The notes beneath the pieces are model-generated. The model made no database searches, was not told the origin of the DNA, and was given only the letters and a program-made list of their open reading frames with translations. The position numbers and the translations under genes are program-made. From Semisulcospira habei (Eukaryota; Mollusca; Gastropoda; Semisulcospiridae), in NCBI GenBank assembly GCA_036245525.1, contig BTPG01000004.1, positions 158,548,944-158,612,943 of the forward strand: 64,000 nt of DNA, read 5' to 3'. Shown in pieces: positions 10,011 to 21,768 of this stretch. Each line of letters starts with the position of its first letter. Position 1 is the stretch's first letter.

Positions 10011-11379
10011 CAGGGTTGGAAGATATAACGATTTAACGATTTAACAAATTAAATTTTTGGTTAAAGAAAATTTAATGCGTTAATGTTTTTTTAAAAAGTT
10101 AAAGAAAATTCAACGAATTAAAAAATAAAAGTAACTATTATCGATTTTTTCGTTAAAAACTTCGTTACTTCAGTTCGTTTTTCGCCACGAACAAACAGGT
10201 AACTATGTGCAAAGCTGGTTTGACCCAGTTGCAGCCGGTTTGAGGCAGTTTGGAGGATCTAGGCCTCTGGGTGAAAAACTTAAATGGATCCCCTTTGCTT
10301 GAGAAAATCATGAGCGTAGATTATCCCAGGAAGAGGCATAGATCCTCACGAGCCCCCTGCAGTTGCGGGGGCTCATGAGGATCTATGCCCCTTTCAGTTT
10401 GGTGGTTTTCGTTTCAGTAGTGAGAAGGCAGATGGCACTCGTACAGCAAAGATTGGACAGTTGAAAAACTTAACGGAGCCCCTTTGCTTGAGAAAATCAC
10501 CAGCGTAGATTATCCCATCAAGAGGCATAGATCCTCACAAGCCCTCGCAGGTGCGGGGGCTCATGAGGATCTATGCCTCTTTCAGTTTGGTGGTTTTCGT
10601 TTCAGGAGTAAAAAGTCAGATGGTACAGCAACGATTGGACAGGTGAAAAACTTCAGAGATCCGCTTTGCTTGAGCAAAACATGAGCGCAGATTATCCCAG
10701 CAACAGGCATAGGTCCTCATGAGCCCCCGCAGTTGCGGGGGCTCACGGGGATCAATGCCTCTTACAGTTGGGTGGTTTTCGTTTCAGGAGTGAGAAGGCA
10801 GATGGTACAGCAATGATTGGACAGCACAGGTGAAAACCTGAACGGGTGCATGCATACATTTTTAATTGTAGTAGGCATAGATTGTCATTAACCCACCAAC
10901 CCCCGCCCCCCCCCCCCCCCCCCCCCCCACCGAAGACTGCTGGGAATCTTGAGGATCTATGGCTCTTGCAGATGAGTGGATTTGTCAGCAGCGCGAAATA
11001 AGATCAAACAAGCCTGAATTGTTTTATTTTTAGCCGCATGACTTTTTCTTGCGCTGTGCAGTTTTCCGAGGTTTTTTTTCTTTCTTCCCCCTTCTCATAA
11101 CTACTGCATGTATCTGGCCAGATAGTGTTTTAGATAGTGGGTAGAGGAGGAAATCTGGTGGCGTGTCACTTTTCAACTGCATGCCACTTTTTTGTCTAAG
11201 CTGAGCAATAAATGATCATTCATGTATTAACGCAAATTTATTTCATTAAAAAGAAAAATTAAAGAAAAATTATTTCTTTAATTTTCAAAAAAAGTAAAGA
11301 AATTTTTTTTCTTTAACTTTTACCAGAATTAAAGAAAAGTTATTTCATTAAAGAAAAAAAGTAATGACTATCAACCCTG
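10011..11379. mobile_element. Non-autonomous hAT-type DNA transposon (1369 bp)
   Basis: It begins CAGGGTTG and ends CAACCCTG, perfect 8-bp terminal inverted repeats of hAT form. It is flanked by the perfect 8-bp duplication CCAAATTG. Subterminal regions are rich in TTAAAGAAA-type motifs in opposite orientations on the two sides. The middle holds three copies of a roughly 180-bp unit with strong hairpins, then a C-rich tract at about 10905-10928. There is no transposase ORF, so it must have been moved in trans. The perfect duplication suggests a fairly recent insertion. Confidence 0.85.
10290..10830. repeat. Three tandem units of about 180 bp, each with a GC-rich hairpin
   Basis: Each unit has GGCATAGATCCTCA, then a GAGCCCCC arm, a short loop, GGGGGCTCATGAGG and ATCTATGCC. 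The stems are about 22 bp and lie at about 10335-10388, 10524-10578 and 10705-10757. A related hairpin occurs outside this element at about 54965-55048 (GATCCTCCTCAGCCCCCGC paired with GCGGGGGCTTATGAGGATC). Confidence 0.8.
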
Positions 11380-11387
11380 CCAAATTG
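11380..11387. repeat. Target-site duplication, right copy
   Basis: CCAAATTG, identical to 10003-10010. Confidence 0.85.
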
Positions 11388-11561
11388 GTATGCACAGATC
11401 TTACTATCAGGTATGTTTTTTTTTTTAACCAAGTTTGGGTTTGAAGTTGTGAATAGTATTTGTAACAAAAAAACAATTATGTCAAAATATAGCTATTCTT
11501 GGCCTATTCCCTCATCTCCTGTGACCGTGACCTTTGCGAGAGGTCACTCAAATTGGAATGA

Positions 11562-12005
11562 TTAGAAAGGTCTTGCCACAAAGTATCCTTGGGCCAAGTT
11601 TGCGGCTTGAACAGTCTCCGAGAAAATGCGAACGTTAAAGTTTACCACGGACGGCGGACGGACGCTGGACAGACGACCACTGGCCCAGAACATAGACTCC
11701 CTTTTGCTTCGCACGTGAGCCAACAAAATGAGGATGATCGTAGAATCGCTTACCAGTTTGTAATTGGGGTCTATCCCCTGGCTTCTATGCCCGCTCCTAC
11801 CAGATGCACCCTCTCCGGCAGAGGCTGGGATAACCTTCTGCTGCTCAGGCAGCTGAAATATTCTGTGGGCCTTGGTCATATGCCTGGAAGGGGCGTGCAC
11901 AGATCCGGATGCTTTTGCATATTCTGCTGCCATCTGGCGCTGGGTGTGCAGAAAGTCCTGAGTGTGGCAAAAATACTGCTGCAAAACAATGTCAAATACA
12001 ACCAT
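11562..12005 (-). other. Exon-like open frame of unknown origin
   Basis: The minus-strand frame from about 12005 to 11758 reads without stops and has a Gln-rich and Ala-rich middle. It is followed by a plausible splice donor (CTG|GTAAGCG near 11757). The remainder down to 11562 overlaps the repeat ending near 11740 and is probably not coding. I do not recognise the sequence. It may be an exon of a host gene, part of a repeat, or chance. Confidence 0.2.
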
Positions 12006-12064
12006 GTAAACTTGACATTTGGGATCAGATATACATAATTACTGCAGTATCCTTGTTTGGTGAA

Positions 12065-12600
12065 TGTAATTTAGTTAACTCATTCGACCCGAACACCAAA
12101 ATCCCCTGCCGCTGTCCTCTGAAGACTGCACTCTAGTGCAGGACACAGATCGACAATGATAGTACAAGGGTGATGCCAGAATAGCTTGGCGCCCATAGGC
12201 GCCAAGCTATTCTGTCATCACCCATGAACTATCATGGTTGATCCTTATCTTGCTGGGGTAGAATGAGTTAACTCATGTCATACTGAGACTAAAAGCTTCA
12301 TATTTGTACACTGCCACATGCAAGCTACATTATAGTACTTACAGATAAAGATATAGACCAATGGCTTTAGTTCAAGGGTGATGCCAGAATAGCTTGGCGC
12401 GACTGAGGTGCCAAGCTATTCTGGCACCACTCTTAAAGTATCATAGTCAAAGGCCTCAGGCGCCAAGCTATTCTGGCACCACCCTTGAAGTATTATAGTC
12501 AAAGGCCTCAGGCGCCAAGCTATTCTGGCACCACACTTCAAACTTATTTCGCACACTGGTGTATTCCGAATGATAAGGGTTAAACCATGTTAAACCTTTA
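12065..12600. repeat. Hairpin-rich dispersed repeat, copy A
   Basis: Contains AACTCATTCGACCC, a GCAGGACACAGATCGAC segment, and hairpins built on GCCAGAATAGCTTGGCGCC and its complement. The clearest hairpin is at about 12170-12225. A second lies at 12378-12436, and half-units lie near 12455-12490 and 12510-12535. The same sequence order occurs reversed at 15965-16495. No ORF. Function unknown. Confidence 0.7.
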
Positions 12601-12642
12601 GTTACTTTGATAAAAGAAAACCATAAATTACTGAACCATCCG

Positions 12643-12813
12643 TTCACATGAAAGAAAAACAGAAGATAGTGGTAGAAAACCCTTTAAAATAGAAACAAAT
12701 AACGACGTTTCGGATCAAAGATCCTTCCTCAGGTGACATGGAAACAAACGTAGAATAGAAAAGAACACCAGAAAGAAAAGACGTCATCCTGTATAGAGAG
12801 AATTTAGAATGAC

Positions 12814-12861
<48 letters not shown>

Positions 12862-12990
12862 ACACACACACACACACATAATGACGCAAATACACATGCA
12901 CAAAACACGTAGCACAAAACTTACGTCTATATACATACACGTCACTGCATACATTCGCATTCACTCGTGCCTACTGCAGCTCACGCACAT

Positions 12991-13056
<66 letters not shown>

Positions 13057-13275
13057 AAAGGTAGCATCCAGTATCAACAGTGAGGTCAAGCCTGGCACCA
13101 ACTACCCAACTACCCATCAGGCCGAGCATACATCCCTAGGGGCGAATGTTCAAGCTTGGCACTTACCATCCGCGCGGCTTGAACATTCGCCCCTAGGGAT
13201 GTATGCTCGGCCTGATGGGTAGTTGGTGCCAGGCTTGACCTCACTGTTGATACTGGATGCTACCTTTGAGTGTGT

Positions 13276-13347
<72 letters not shown>

Positions 13348-13461
13348 ATGTGCGTGAGCTGCAGTAGGCACGAGTGAATGCGAATGTATGCAGTGACGTG
13401 TATGTATATAGACGTAAGTTTTGTGCTACGTGTTTTGTGCATGTGTATTTGCGTCATTATG

Positions 13462-13532
<71 letters not shown>

Positions 13533-13704
13533 GTCATTCTAAATTCTCTCTATACAGGATGACGTCTTTTCTTTCTGGTGTTCTTTTCTGTTCTACGTTT
13601 GTTTCCATGTCACCTGAGGAAGGATCTTTGATCCGAAACGTCGTTATTTGTTTCTATTTTAAAGGGTTTTCTACCACTATCTTCTGTTTTTCTTTCACGT
13701 GAAA
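12643..13704. repeat. Near-perfect palindrome of about 1.06 kb
   Basis: The left arm runs 12643-13155 and the right arm 13177-13704, with a 21-bp spacer at 13156-13176. The arms match almost base for base, including the sequence around ACGTTTCGGATCAAAGATCC. They differ mainly in the lengths of a poly-A/poly-T tract (12817-12859 and 13477-13530), of a CA/GT tract, and of one 8-bp repeat near the centre. Open frames here come from the simple repeats. The unit resembles a retroelement end, but I cannot assign it. Confidence 0.9.
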
Positions 13705-15115
13705 CCCTAGCGGCAACAGTTTTACTACATCCGTTCACATATCCTCGCAACATACCTTCCACTTTCATATCACTGTGGTTGTGTAGGATTAGCCCTATGT
13801 ACGCATCTGTGCATATACGTGCCTGTCTCTCTAGCCCTCTTTGTCTACATTCTCATGTCTGTGGACTGATCACTAACTCTTCAGTGTAATAAAAGCTCCC
13901 TACACCTATATGTTACCAGCAGGGCGAGGAAAGAAAGGCATCTCTGGCATAAATCTGAGACTCTTGCTCTTGGCATGAACAGCGCACGTCCTTGGCACTG
14001 AAAAGGTTTTAAAAGAAAATCCTTGCCGCAAATGACACCTCCCCCCTCATGCCATCCTCCCCACCCCCACCTCCCCCCCCCTCTACCCCCACAATAACTG
14101 GTGATACAGTAAAAAGCGACACTTTGCACAATCTGAAAAAGCTGTTTGTGGAAGTCTGTTCTTTGAATAGCGAGACAGTTTTGTGTAGGATGATTGAAAT
14201 ACACACTGAAATCTGCGGCCTTTTTATTTTTCTTACGCATTAGTAGTAGCAGTAGTAGTAGTAGTATGTGTGAGGCTTTGCAAATGTCCTTTTTTATTCA
14301 ATTACTTTGTGGGTCTGATATGCATGCAAATTGTCCCTACAAATCATTCATCATAGCAATAGAAATCTCCGTGACGTTACTTTCGATCACACAATCACAC
14401 GTCAGAAAAGGCAAACAAAAATCGCATGACAGATTGGCCTTTTAAATGGTGCTATATGACGAATTCCTTTCATTGAAGATGAAGGCTTTAGTTAAAATCG
14501 TGGGGTTCTATTATTTTTAGGAAACGAAATGGTGAATAGAAGCAGACGACATTGTAGCACTAGCAGACGTCTACAGTCAGTTTCGGCTGACTGTGGAAAT
14601 GTATCGGATTGGGGGCATCTAAGTTAAAGATTGAGCTGAATAAGTACACTTGGGCGACCTCTTACATGAAAATGGGCATGCAAGAACGCTGACAAATTTA
14701 CATACCAATTCCAACAACTCGGAAAGAAAGAACGACAGATTTTGTAATGTGGAAACTTCTAACCGCCGGTCGTGCAGGGGAAGCTACTCAGGTTTTTTTT
14801 GTTGGGGGAGTCGGCCAAAATGCGATTTCCCGCAATCAGATATAAAGTTATGTCCATATCGCTAAGGAGGGTGATGTCACACACATACACACTGGCTTGC
14901 ATTAGGGACACACTCGCGGAGCGTCTTGTACACCCACCAAAGCATGTAAATCCAAGAAAATGGGAAAATTCTTTTTTGATATATTTTTGGAATTTTTAAT
15001 GTAAGATAATGCAGAGACAACCCTCAGAAAAACTGGGTGCCTGACTTGGTCACCCAGAATTTTACACACACCCATTTTCCATAAGGATGGTAAAGAAAGT
15101 CACCCATTTCAGGGG
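13705..15115. other. Non-coding, nothing recognised
   Basis: No supported gene. It includes a C-rich tract at about 14036-14092 and a short TAG repeat at 14240-14266. Confidence 0.35.
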
Positions 15116-15119
15116 TTTT

Positions 15120-15154
15120 GTGCAGACACGCACACACATACGCACACACACACA

Positions 15155-15202
<48 letters not shown>

Positions 15203-15367
15203 AACACACACACACGCACACAAACGCACACACACGCACACAAACACACACACACACACATCGGAGTAAAAGTTAATATGTACAGGAATAAACACACAAA
15301 CACACACACACACACACAAACACACGCACACACACACATCGGAGTAAAAGTTAATCTGTACAGGAAT

Positions 15368-15413
<46 letters not shown>

Positions 15414-15415
15414 GG
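15120..15415. repeat. CA-rich microsatellite with two interspersed 37-bp copies
   Basis: Long (CA)n with ACACG and AAACAC variants. The sequence ATCGGAGTAAAAGTTAATMT plus GTACAGGAATAAACAC occurs at about 15259-15295 and again at 15338-15374. Open frames over it are artefacts. Confidence 0.9.
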
Positions 15416-15964
15416 AGACAAAACCCTCAGAGTGGATTACCTACCATTTTATGTGAAAATGGTATCCCATATTTCTATTAATTCTAGGACTCTGGAATTG
15501 ATGTGAATGTTTAGAACTCATTTTATAACTAAGCTCCATAACTTAAAATAAAAAAGACATTTTTTAGAAACAGAGCCACTAGATGCAGAAAAAATGGGTT
15601 TCTACCAAAAAGGTGGGTGCCTCTCACACAAAAACTGGCATTACAGTGAAAATGGGTTTCTTCACATTAGGCGTCTGTAATAAGGTCAAGTTCATGGAAT
15701 ACTTCTTTTTCACATTCATTTCTTTGTTTTGTTTCTTCAACTTAATGTGTATGTATGCATTACCATTTTTAACATTGTATGGTGCAAAATTGAATGAACA
15801 TTGGCCCGTAACCTTTCGATTATGATTTTGACAGAGGAAATCTTTTAAACATTGCTACGTTTTGTCCTTCTGAAGCAAAACAGCTTATCGTGGCATTTAT
15901 GTGAGAATTCTGGAAATTAAAGGACTTTTTTTATGTACTCTGGAGTTTGAGACAAACAGCAACA
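15416..15964. other. Non-coding, AT-rich
   Basis: Short phrases such as AAAATGGGTTTC recur, but no gene or element boundary was recognised. Confidence 0.3.
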
Positions 15965-16495
15965 GAGCATTTTGAATATTAACCCTTATCATTGGGAATA
16001 CACCAGTGTGTGCAACAAGTGTGACTAAAATAGTCCAAGAGTAGTGTCAGAATAGCTTGGCGCCTCTAGGCGCCAAGCTATTGTGGTACCACCCTTGAAC
16101 TAATGCCATTGCTCCATGTCCTCATCTGTAAGTTCTGTAACGTGGCTTGCACATATGGCAGTGTACAAATTTGAAGCTTTTAGCCTCAGTATGATGCGGG
16201 TTAAAAAGTGTGGAAAAAATATGAAAGATAGAAAAAGACCCAGGCGAAAAAACTAACACTTATCATATTCTACCCCAGACACACCCCAGCAAAATATAGA
16301 TCGACCATCATAGTTCAAGGGTGATGCCAGAATAGCTTGGTGGCTATGGGCGCCAAGCTAATAGCCGCCAAGCTATTCTGGCATCACCCTTGAACTACCA
16401 TGGTCGATCTGTGTCCTGCACTTCAACGCATGAAGATGACTTCAACATTTGGCGATTCCGGTCTTGGAGTAAAATGAGTTAAAATGACAACACAG
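15965..16495. repeat. Hairpin-rich dispersed repeat, copy B (inverted relative to copy A)
   Basis: Reverse-complement arrangement of 12065-12600. Hairpins at about 16048-16092 and 16319-16388 carry GCCAGAATAGCTTGG or variants and GGCGCCAAGCTATT. The pair encloses the 1-kb palindrome and the CA-rich region. Confidence 0.7.
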
Positions 16496-16579
16496 AACAC
16501 TGACATTAATTAATTAACTGACAACATAGGAAATCATTTGAAACTTCAGCCTTTATTAATCACATAAAAGGTGCATGCA

Positions 16580-17688
16580 TGTAACGCACGCAGACTTGCC
16601 CACAGCCGTACGCACAGACTCTCGCACAACAGACGCATACACCGCCACTGACTCAGACGGGCGCATTCATGCGGTAAAACTCAACACACGGGCTCCCTTT
16701 CTAAAGTAACTTTTATACACTAAAAGGTTCAAAAGATTATCAAACTATATACACTTCTCTACTAATATCCGAACATCACACACACACACAATTCACAATA
16801 TCTCGCCAGGCTAGGTGTTAGTTCTCAGAGTCTCCAACCTGTTTGATGTTATTGCCTGGTTACGTTGGTCCTTCTCACGTCTAGGCGTGCAAGTCCGTTG
16901 TATGCTCTTTCCTGTCGTCCTGTGTCTTTAACACGGACGTCCTGGTACTCGCACCGTAGCGCAGTTCTCGCTGTGATCCGGGTATCTTGGTCCCGATCAG
17001 ACTCACTCTGAGTGAAGAGCTGGAGGGATGACCTCACGTTAGGTCCCACCTGTGACTGACGTCTCGGCGTCCGTCGTTCCACTCTTTACAAGCACTCTGA
17101 ATACGACAACAAAAGTCCCAACGTAACACTTGCTAAACACACAACATATTGGATCAACGAGAAACGTCACGTAACCTGGCTGATACAAATAACTCACACG
17201 TTCATTCACACACACACACACGTGCTTCATAAACTGTCTACTTCCGTAACACCCCCATATCTCTGTCACTATCTTGAAACAGACTATATATAGCCTAACA
17301 CTCTTGCTGTACACTACTCTATACACTGGAAAAGACTATGCTTAACCATACACGTACTACCTTCATAGCAACTATCAATAATACATATATAGAAACATAC
17401 CTGAATCCTAGGCTTCAGAGTCTTGGAATACGGGCTAGGTATCTCAAACACATCCGTTTCATACAACAAGAAAGCCCGTACTGACGCATTTACTGCTCCG
17501 TCAGACAGCTTCCGCCAAGAACTCACTATAACAGAACTCACTAAAAACTCCCGTGTTAACCATGTCTTAAAGATTCCACGTGGGCCACGGCCTCACGGAC
17601 TATCGGCACAAAACAAACCGTTAACAAAAACCGTTCCGTATTTATCCTACTGTGTGAGCACTATGTACGAGCATAGAGCTTCATCACA
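16580..17688 (-). repeat. 3' LTR of the minus-strand retrotransposon
   Basis: Bounded by TGTAACGCAC and TTCATCACA on the plus strand (TG...CA ends). It matches 20485-21768 except that the latter has extra sequence near 21280-21470 that is also present in the plus-strand copies at 41476 and 61296. This LTR therefore carries an internal deletion. Confidence 0.85.
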
Positions 17689-18248
17689 ATTCCCCCTTCC
17701 TCGGAAAAAAAAAGAAACGACCGAGTTTCTTTTTAAGACTACTCGACGTACTACACTATCCTAAAACACGAAGGGACTAACTTTGACTATCTAGACTAAA
17801 AAAAAGCAAAAATATTACAGCCTTAAGCCTCAATGTACACTCTCGGATCGCACTGCATACACAAAACAGAACTAACGCGCTAAAACCTCCAGAAATGAAA
17901 ACGATCCAACGACTGCCCACACGATCGCGAGACCCCAGTCTCGTACCTACCTACAATCGCGAGACCCCAGTCTCCGATCTACCTACAATCGCGAGACCCC
18001 AGTCTCCGATCTACCTAAATATTGGGTGCTGAGCAGCATTTCTGTCTGCAACAGAACTATGCCGTCTCAGACCAACCCGACTATTGGGCTACACCCGCTG
18101 ACCGATTCCCTGATTCCGGACGGAAATAACGCGGTCACTCTGCTCACGAGCACGCTTGCACTGAGCTCCTGTCGCGACTGATGCGACGGCACTGCGAGGA
18201 ACGTGAGCTCGCTTAATCGCTCATACTCTAGCGATAACTGGCTGCACA
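17689..18248 (-). other. Interior 3' region of the LTR element, no pol
   Basis: Between the protease remnant and the 3' LTR there is no reverse transcriptase. It holds about three copies of a 30-bp phrase (TCGCGAGACCCCAGTCTC and neighbours) at about 17920-18017. The pol genes have been lost by deletion. Confidence 0.6.
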
Positions 18249-18580
18249 CCCTTCATATTACCGAGGACTAAATCGACTACCGGCTCGTCGATAACGCAAG
18301 AAATCAGATTACCCGAGAAAAACTCCGTGTCAACCTCTATCTTCGCCAAAGGAAAAACTTCTACCTTTCCTCCGACGAAATTACCCTCTGCGTCTCCCCT
18401 GTGTACTGATCCTCCCTAACTAGGCTACGTCTGACCCCCGCGGTCGTTGTACCGGAGTCACGGAGAACAGAAGCGAGACATCCGTTAACAACCCCGTCCA
18501 CCAGCGGCAGGCAACCACCTCCGTTAGCTGAACACACCGCGCCCAGCTGTGGTACCTCCCCGACTGGGACCGCAAAACTG
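18249..18580 (-). pseudogene. Retropepsin-like protease remnant
   Basis: On the minus strand, after the zinc knuckles, the frame gives LRDSGTTTAGVRRSL, with the Asp-Ser-Gly active-site box of a retroviral-type aspartic protease. Near 18350-18240, in another frame, IEVDTEFFSG and VVDLVLGNMKG follow, which fit the rest of the domain (the flap and the LVLGN strand before the end). A stop and frame changes interrupt it. Role: maturation of Gag. Confidence 0.6.
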
Positions 18581-20119
18581 GCTACGTGAGTGGGCTGCAC
18601 CGCACCCTCCACCATACCAGGACTGTTAGGACATTGATGAGCCAGATGGCCGTACCCCTGACAGGTGAAACACTGAGCCCCTGAACTACTGCTAGGACAC
18701 TCACGACTAAAATGACGTATGCATGACACGCAAAACACTGAGTGTCTGAATTCGCCATACGACCACGCCCATACCCACGACCAGATGTCTCTCCTTGTGC
18801 GTACGGATCGCGACCGCTACTGCTGATACCTCGATCACCGCGTCGAAAACGCAAAGTACCCCTTCCGTTAACCAGCTGGGCTCCACGTCAAGTATTGACG
18901 CCCCGGTAACCCCCAGTCGTGTTAGAAGCGACCAACCCGACTGGCGGAGTCTCGGCCCTACGCGCGAGGTTTTTCGTAGGATGCGCCATCCGAAAAGCCT
19001 CCGCGTTCTGTACTAACTCGTCCGTAGTCTTGAGGTTACGTTCCCTCAAGAATACCGCTAGATCCTTGGAAACGCTACCAAAGAACTGTTCTGCCAACAT
19101 GAGATCGAACAATGCTTCGTACGTGTGGTCGATCTTTGACAGTTCGACCCAACGTACGAGCAAATGGGACAATCGTTTGCCAAACGACACAAACGATTCC
19201 CCTGTCTCTGCCCGACAAACTCTCAAGCGTTCTCTAAAACCCTCCGCACTACACTGGAACTGCTGTAAGAGACACTCCTTCAAAGTCTCGTAATCTATGT
19301 TCCCCGAAACGTTCAAGCTATGGTAAAGACTCAAAGCCTGACCTTCTAGCACAGACGAAAGTAAAACGGGCCAGTTGGCAGAAGGCTAACTCAACGCCTG
19401 CGCGTGAGCCTCGAAGCGACACAAAAAGCATCAATGGAGTCCACAGACTCCTTAAACATTGTCCATCTAGGAAAATTCCGTATGCCCCGGCCTACTGAAT
19501 CACTATCTGGAGCTGCTCTAGACCCCGCATCCCGAGCTAACTGTAGTTGTACCTCCCTATCTTTCTCTTCAGTCTTTCTCTCTCTGGTACTCTAGTTCTT
19601 TCTCTCTTAACCCATGTTCCCTCTCATCCTTCTCTCTCTGAAACGCCCTCTGAGCTTCTAACTCCTCTTTCTTAAGCACTCTTTCTCTATCTTCTCTCTC
19701 TCTCTCTGAACTTCTAACTCTTTCTCCTTTAAGACTCTTTCTTTCTCTTCTCGCTCTCTCTGAGCTTCTACCTCTTTCTCCTTTAAGACTCTTTCTTTCT
19801 CTTCTCGCTCTCTCTGAGCTTCTAACTCTTTCTCCTTTAAGACTCTGTCTTCTCGCACTCTCTGAGCTTCTAACTCTTTCTCCTTCAAGACTCTTTCTTT
19901 CTCTTCTTTCACCCTCTGAACTTGTAATTCTCTCTGTTTTAACTCTAGTTCCTCCTTCTTAAGTACCCTTTCCCTCTCTTCTCTCTCTCTCTGAACTTCT
20001 CCTTCTCTGGCCCTATCCTCCCTATCCTTACATTTCTCTACATAGTCAAAAAGCTTCTCATCTTTAAGCCCCAACCTCTCACCCTGTTTAATATAAGCCT
20101 CTACCGGGTCCGACTCCAT
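18581..20119 (-). pseudogene. Gag, several frameshifts
   Basis: It starts at the ATG at 20119 (MESDPVEAYIKQG). The first 150 residues are a highly charged Arg/Glu/Lys coiled coil made of repeats like EKERVLKEKELEAQRE. The frame then breaks in the 19400-19657 region. From 19352 to 18888 comes a SCAN-like helical capsid domain (FGKRLSHLLVRWVEL, SKDLAVFLRERNLKT). Zinc knuckles follow in two frames (CFACHAY and CFTCQGYGHLAHQC). The order coiled coil, SCAN-like capsid, CCHC, protease matches the intact plus-strand copy from 62894 as far as that one can be read. Role: virus-like particle and RNA packaging. Confidence 0.75.
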
Positions 20120-20484
20120 ACTTACAGTAACAACTCCCAAAAATGTGAAAACGTAAAAATACAAATCACAACCAAATCAACGGCAAAAACTTAAAAGGAA
20201 AACACACAATAATTATCAACAACCTACGCAGAAAACAGTGACCTACTTGACGTCCAGATGGAACGAAAAATAAGAACCGATAGAAAGAAGAGCAAGGAAA
20301 AAGAATACTACCTATACAAAAGGAAGAAACAAGAACTAGATCCAGAAAACTAGTAAGATCCAGAAAACTACAGAAACAACGGATTTTACCCCCTAGAATC
20401 GGAGAGGGGAATCTAACAAATCAACATGCACATAGCAACAAAACCCTACTCTAAAATATGTACCGCTAAAATCAGGGTCACCAC

Positions 20485-21105
20485 TGTAACGCACGCAGAC
20501 TTGCACACAGCCGTACGCACAGACTCTCGCACAACAGACGCATACACCGCCACTGACTCAGACGGGCGCATTCATGCGGTAAAACTCAACACACGGGCTC
20601 CCTTTCTAAAGTAACTTTTATACACTAAAAGGTTCAAAAGATTATCAAACTATATACACTTCTCTACTAATATCCGAACATCACACACACACAATTCACA
20701 ATATCTCGCCAGGCTAGGTGTTAGTTCTCAGAGTCTCCAACCTGTTTGATGTTATTGCCTGGTTACGTTGGTCCTTCTCACGTCTAGGCGTGCAAGTCCG
20801 TTGTATGCTCTTTCCTGTCGTCCTGTGTCTTTAACACGGACGTCCTTGTACTCGCACCGTAGCGCAGTTCTCGCTGTGATCCGGATATCTTGGTCCCAAT
20901 CAGACTCACTCTGAGTGAAGAGCTGGAGGGATGACCTCACGTTAGGTCCCACCTGTGACTGACGTCTCGGCGTCCGTCGTTCCACTCTTTACAAACACTC
21001 TGAATACGACAACAAAAGTCCCAACGTAACACTTGCTAAACACACAACATATTGGATCAATGAGAAACGTCACGTAACCTGGCTGATACAAATAACTCAC
21101 ACGTT

Positions 21106-21142
<37 letters not shown>

Positions 21143-21768
21143 TTCATAAACTGTCTACTTCCGTAACACCCCCATATCTCTGTCACTATCTTGAAACAGA
21201 CTATAGCCTAACACTCTTGCTGTACACTACTCTATGCACTGGAAATGACTATGCTTAACCATCCACGTACTACCTTCATAGCGACTTAAGCATACACACC
21301 TTACATTCCTTTAGTCATCTATCTCGGTAAACAACTGTATACAAAAACCACCGGTTGCTTCACTTAATTCTAAACCAACAGAACTAAACCAAACCGGTCA
21401 ACACTATACAACCACATTACTCTTAGCAACGCATACTGTCTTTAACTAAGCAACTATCAATACAACATACCTGAATTCTAGGCTTCAGAGTCTTGGAATA
21501 CGGGCTAGGTATCTCAAACACATCTGACCAAGCAGACAGTTTAGCCCCGCACTAATATATTACTGCTCTGACAGACACAGCTTTTGCCTAGAACTCACTA
21601 AACAGAACTCACCAAAACTCCGTGCTAACCATGTCTTAAAGATTTCACGTTGAGCCTCATGCCACCCGGACTATCGGCACAAACAAACCGTTAACAAAAA
21701 CCGTACCATACTAACCCTAATGTATGAGCACTATGCACAAGCATAGAGCTTCATCACAGGAGGGTGAG
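20485..21768 (-). repeat. 5' LTR of the minus-strand retrotransposon
   Basis: Starts (plus strand) TGTAACGCACGC and ends TTCATCACA. It is longer than the 3' LTR at 16580-17688 because it keeps the segment around 21280-21470. A CA microsatellite near 21110-21138 is expanded here. Confidence 0.85.

Larger units (their letters stand above)
9640..11740. mobile_element. Old unnamed repeat, split by the hAT-type insertion
   Basis: The parts at 9640-10010 and 11380-11740 belong together. They contain several degenerate copies of a phrase built on GTGACCTTTGCGAGAGGTCA, CAAATTGG and GTCTTACCATCAGGTAT, and the right part ends with a GGACGGACG-type run. The two halves are separated by the element at 10011-11379. 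I see no coding capacity. Superfamily unknown. Confidence 0.5.
16580..21768 (-). mobile_element. LTR retrotransposon with gag and protease remnants only (minus strand)
   Basis: Two related long terminal repeats, 16580-17688 and 20485-21768, bound a 2.8-kb interior. On the minus strand each LTR starts TGTGATGAAGC and ends GTGCGTTACA. Next to the 5' LTR is GTGGTGACCCTG, a primer-binding-site candidate, and before the 3' LTR is a purine-rich tract (17689-17705 on the plus strand). The interior encodes Gag and a protease remnant but no reverse transcriptase, RNase H or integrase. I see no matching 5-bp target duplication (ATGCA on the left, GGAGG on the right). The Gag type and DSG protease point to Ty3/gypsy (Metaviridae) affinity. 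Confidence 0.85.

Noticed and set aside
12881..13562. Several ORFs across the palindrome
   Set aside because: They are made of His/Thr, Val/Cys or Phe runs from the CA/GT and poly-A/T tracts.
13605..13640. A hammerhead ribozyme in the palindrome (CTGAGGA, stem GGATC/GATCC, GAAAC)
   Set aside because: The core boxes look right, but there is an extra unpaired A before stem II and I cannot define stems I and III. The hairpin is also explained by a simple inverted pentamer.
16849..17082. 77-codon ORF inside the LTR, repeated at 20752-20985
   Set aside because: It lies wholly within the LTR, has no domain, and is disrupted in the plus-strand LTR copies.
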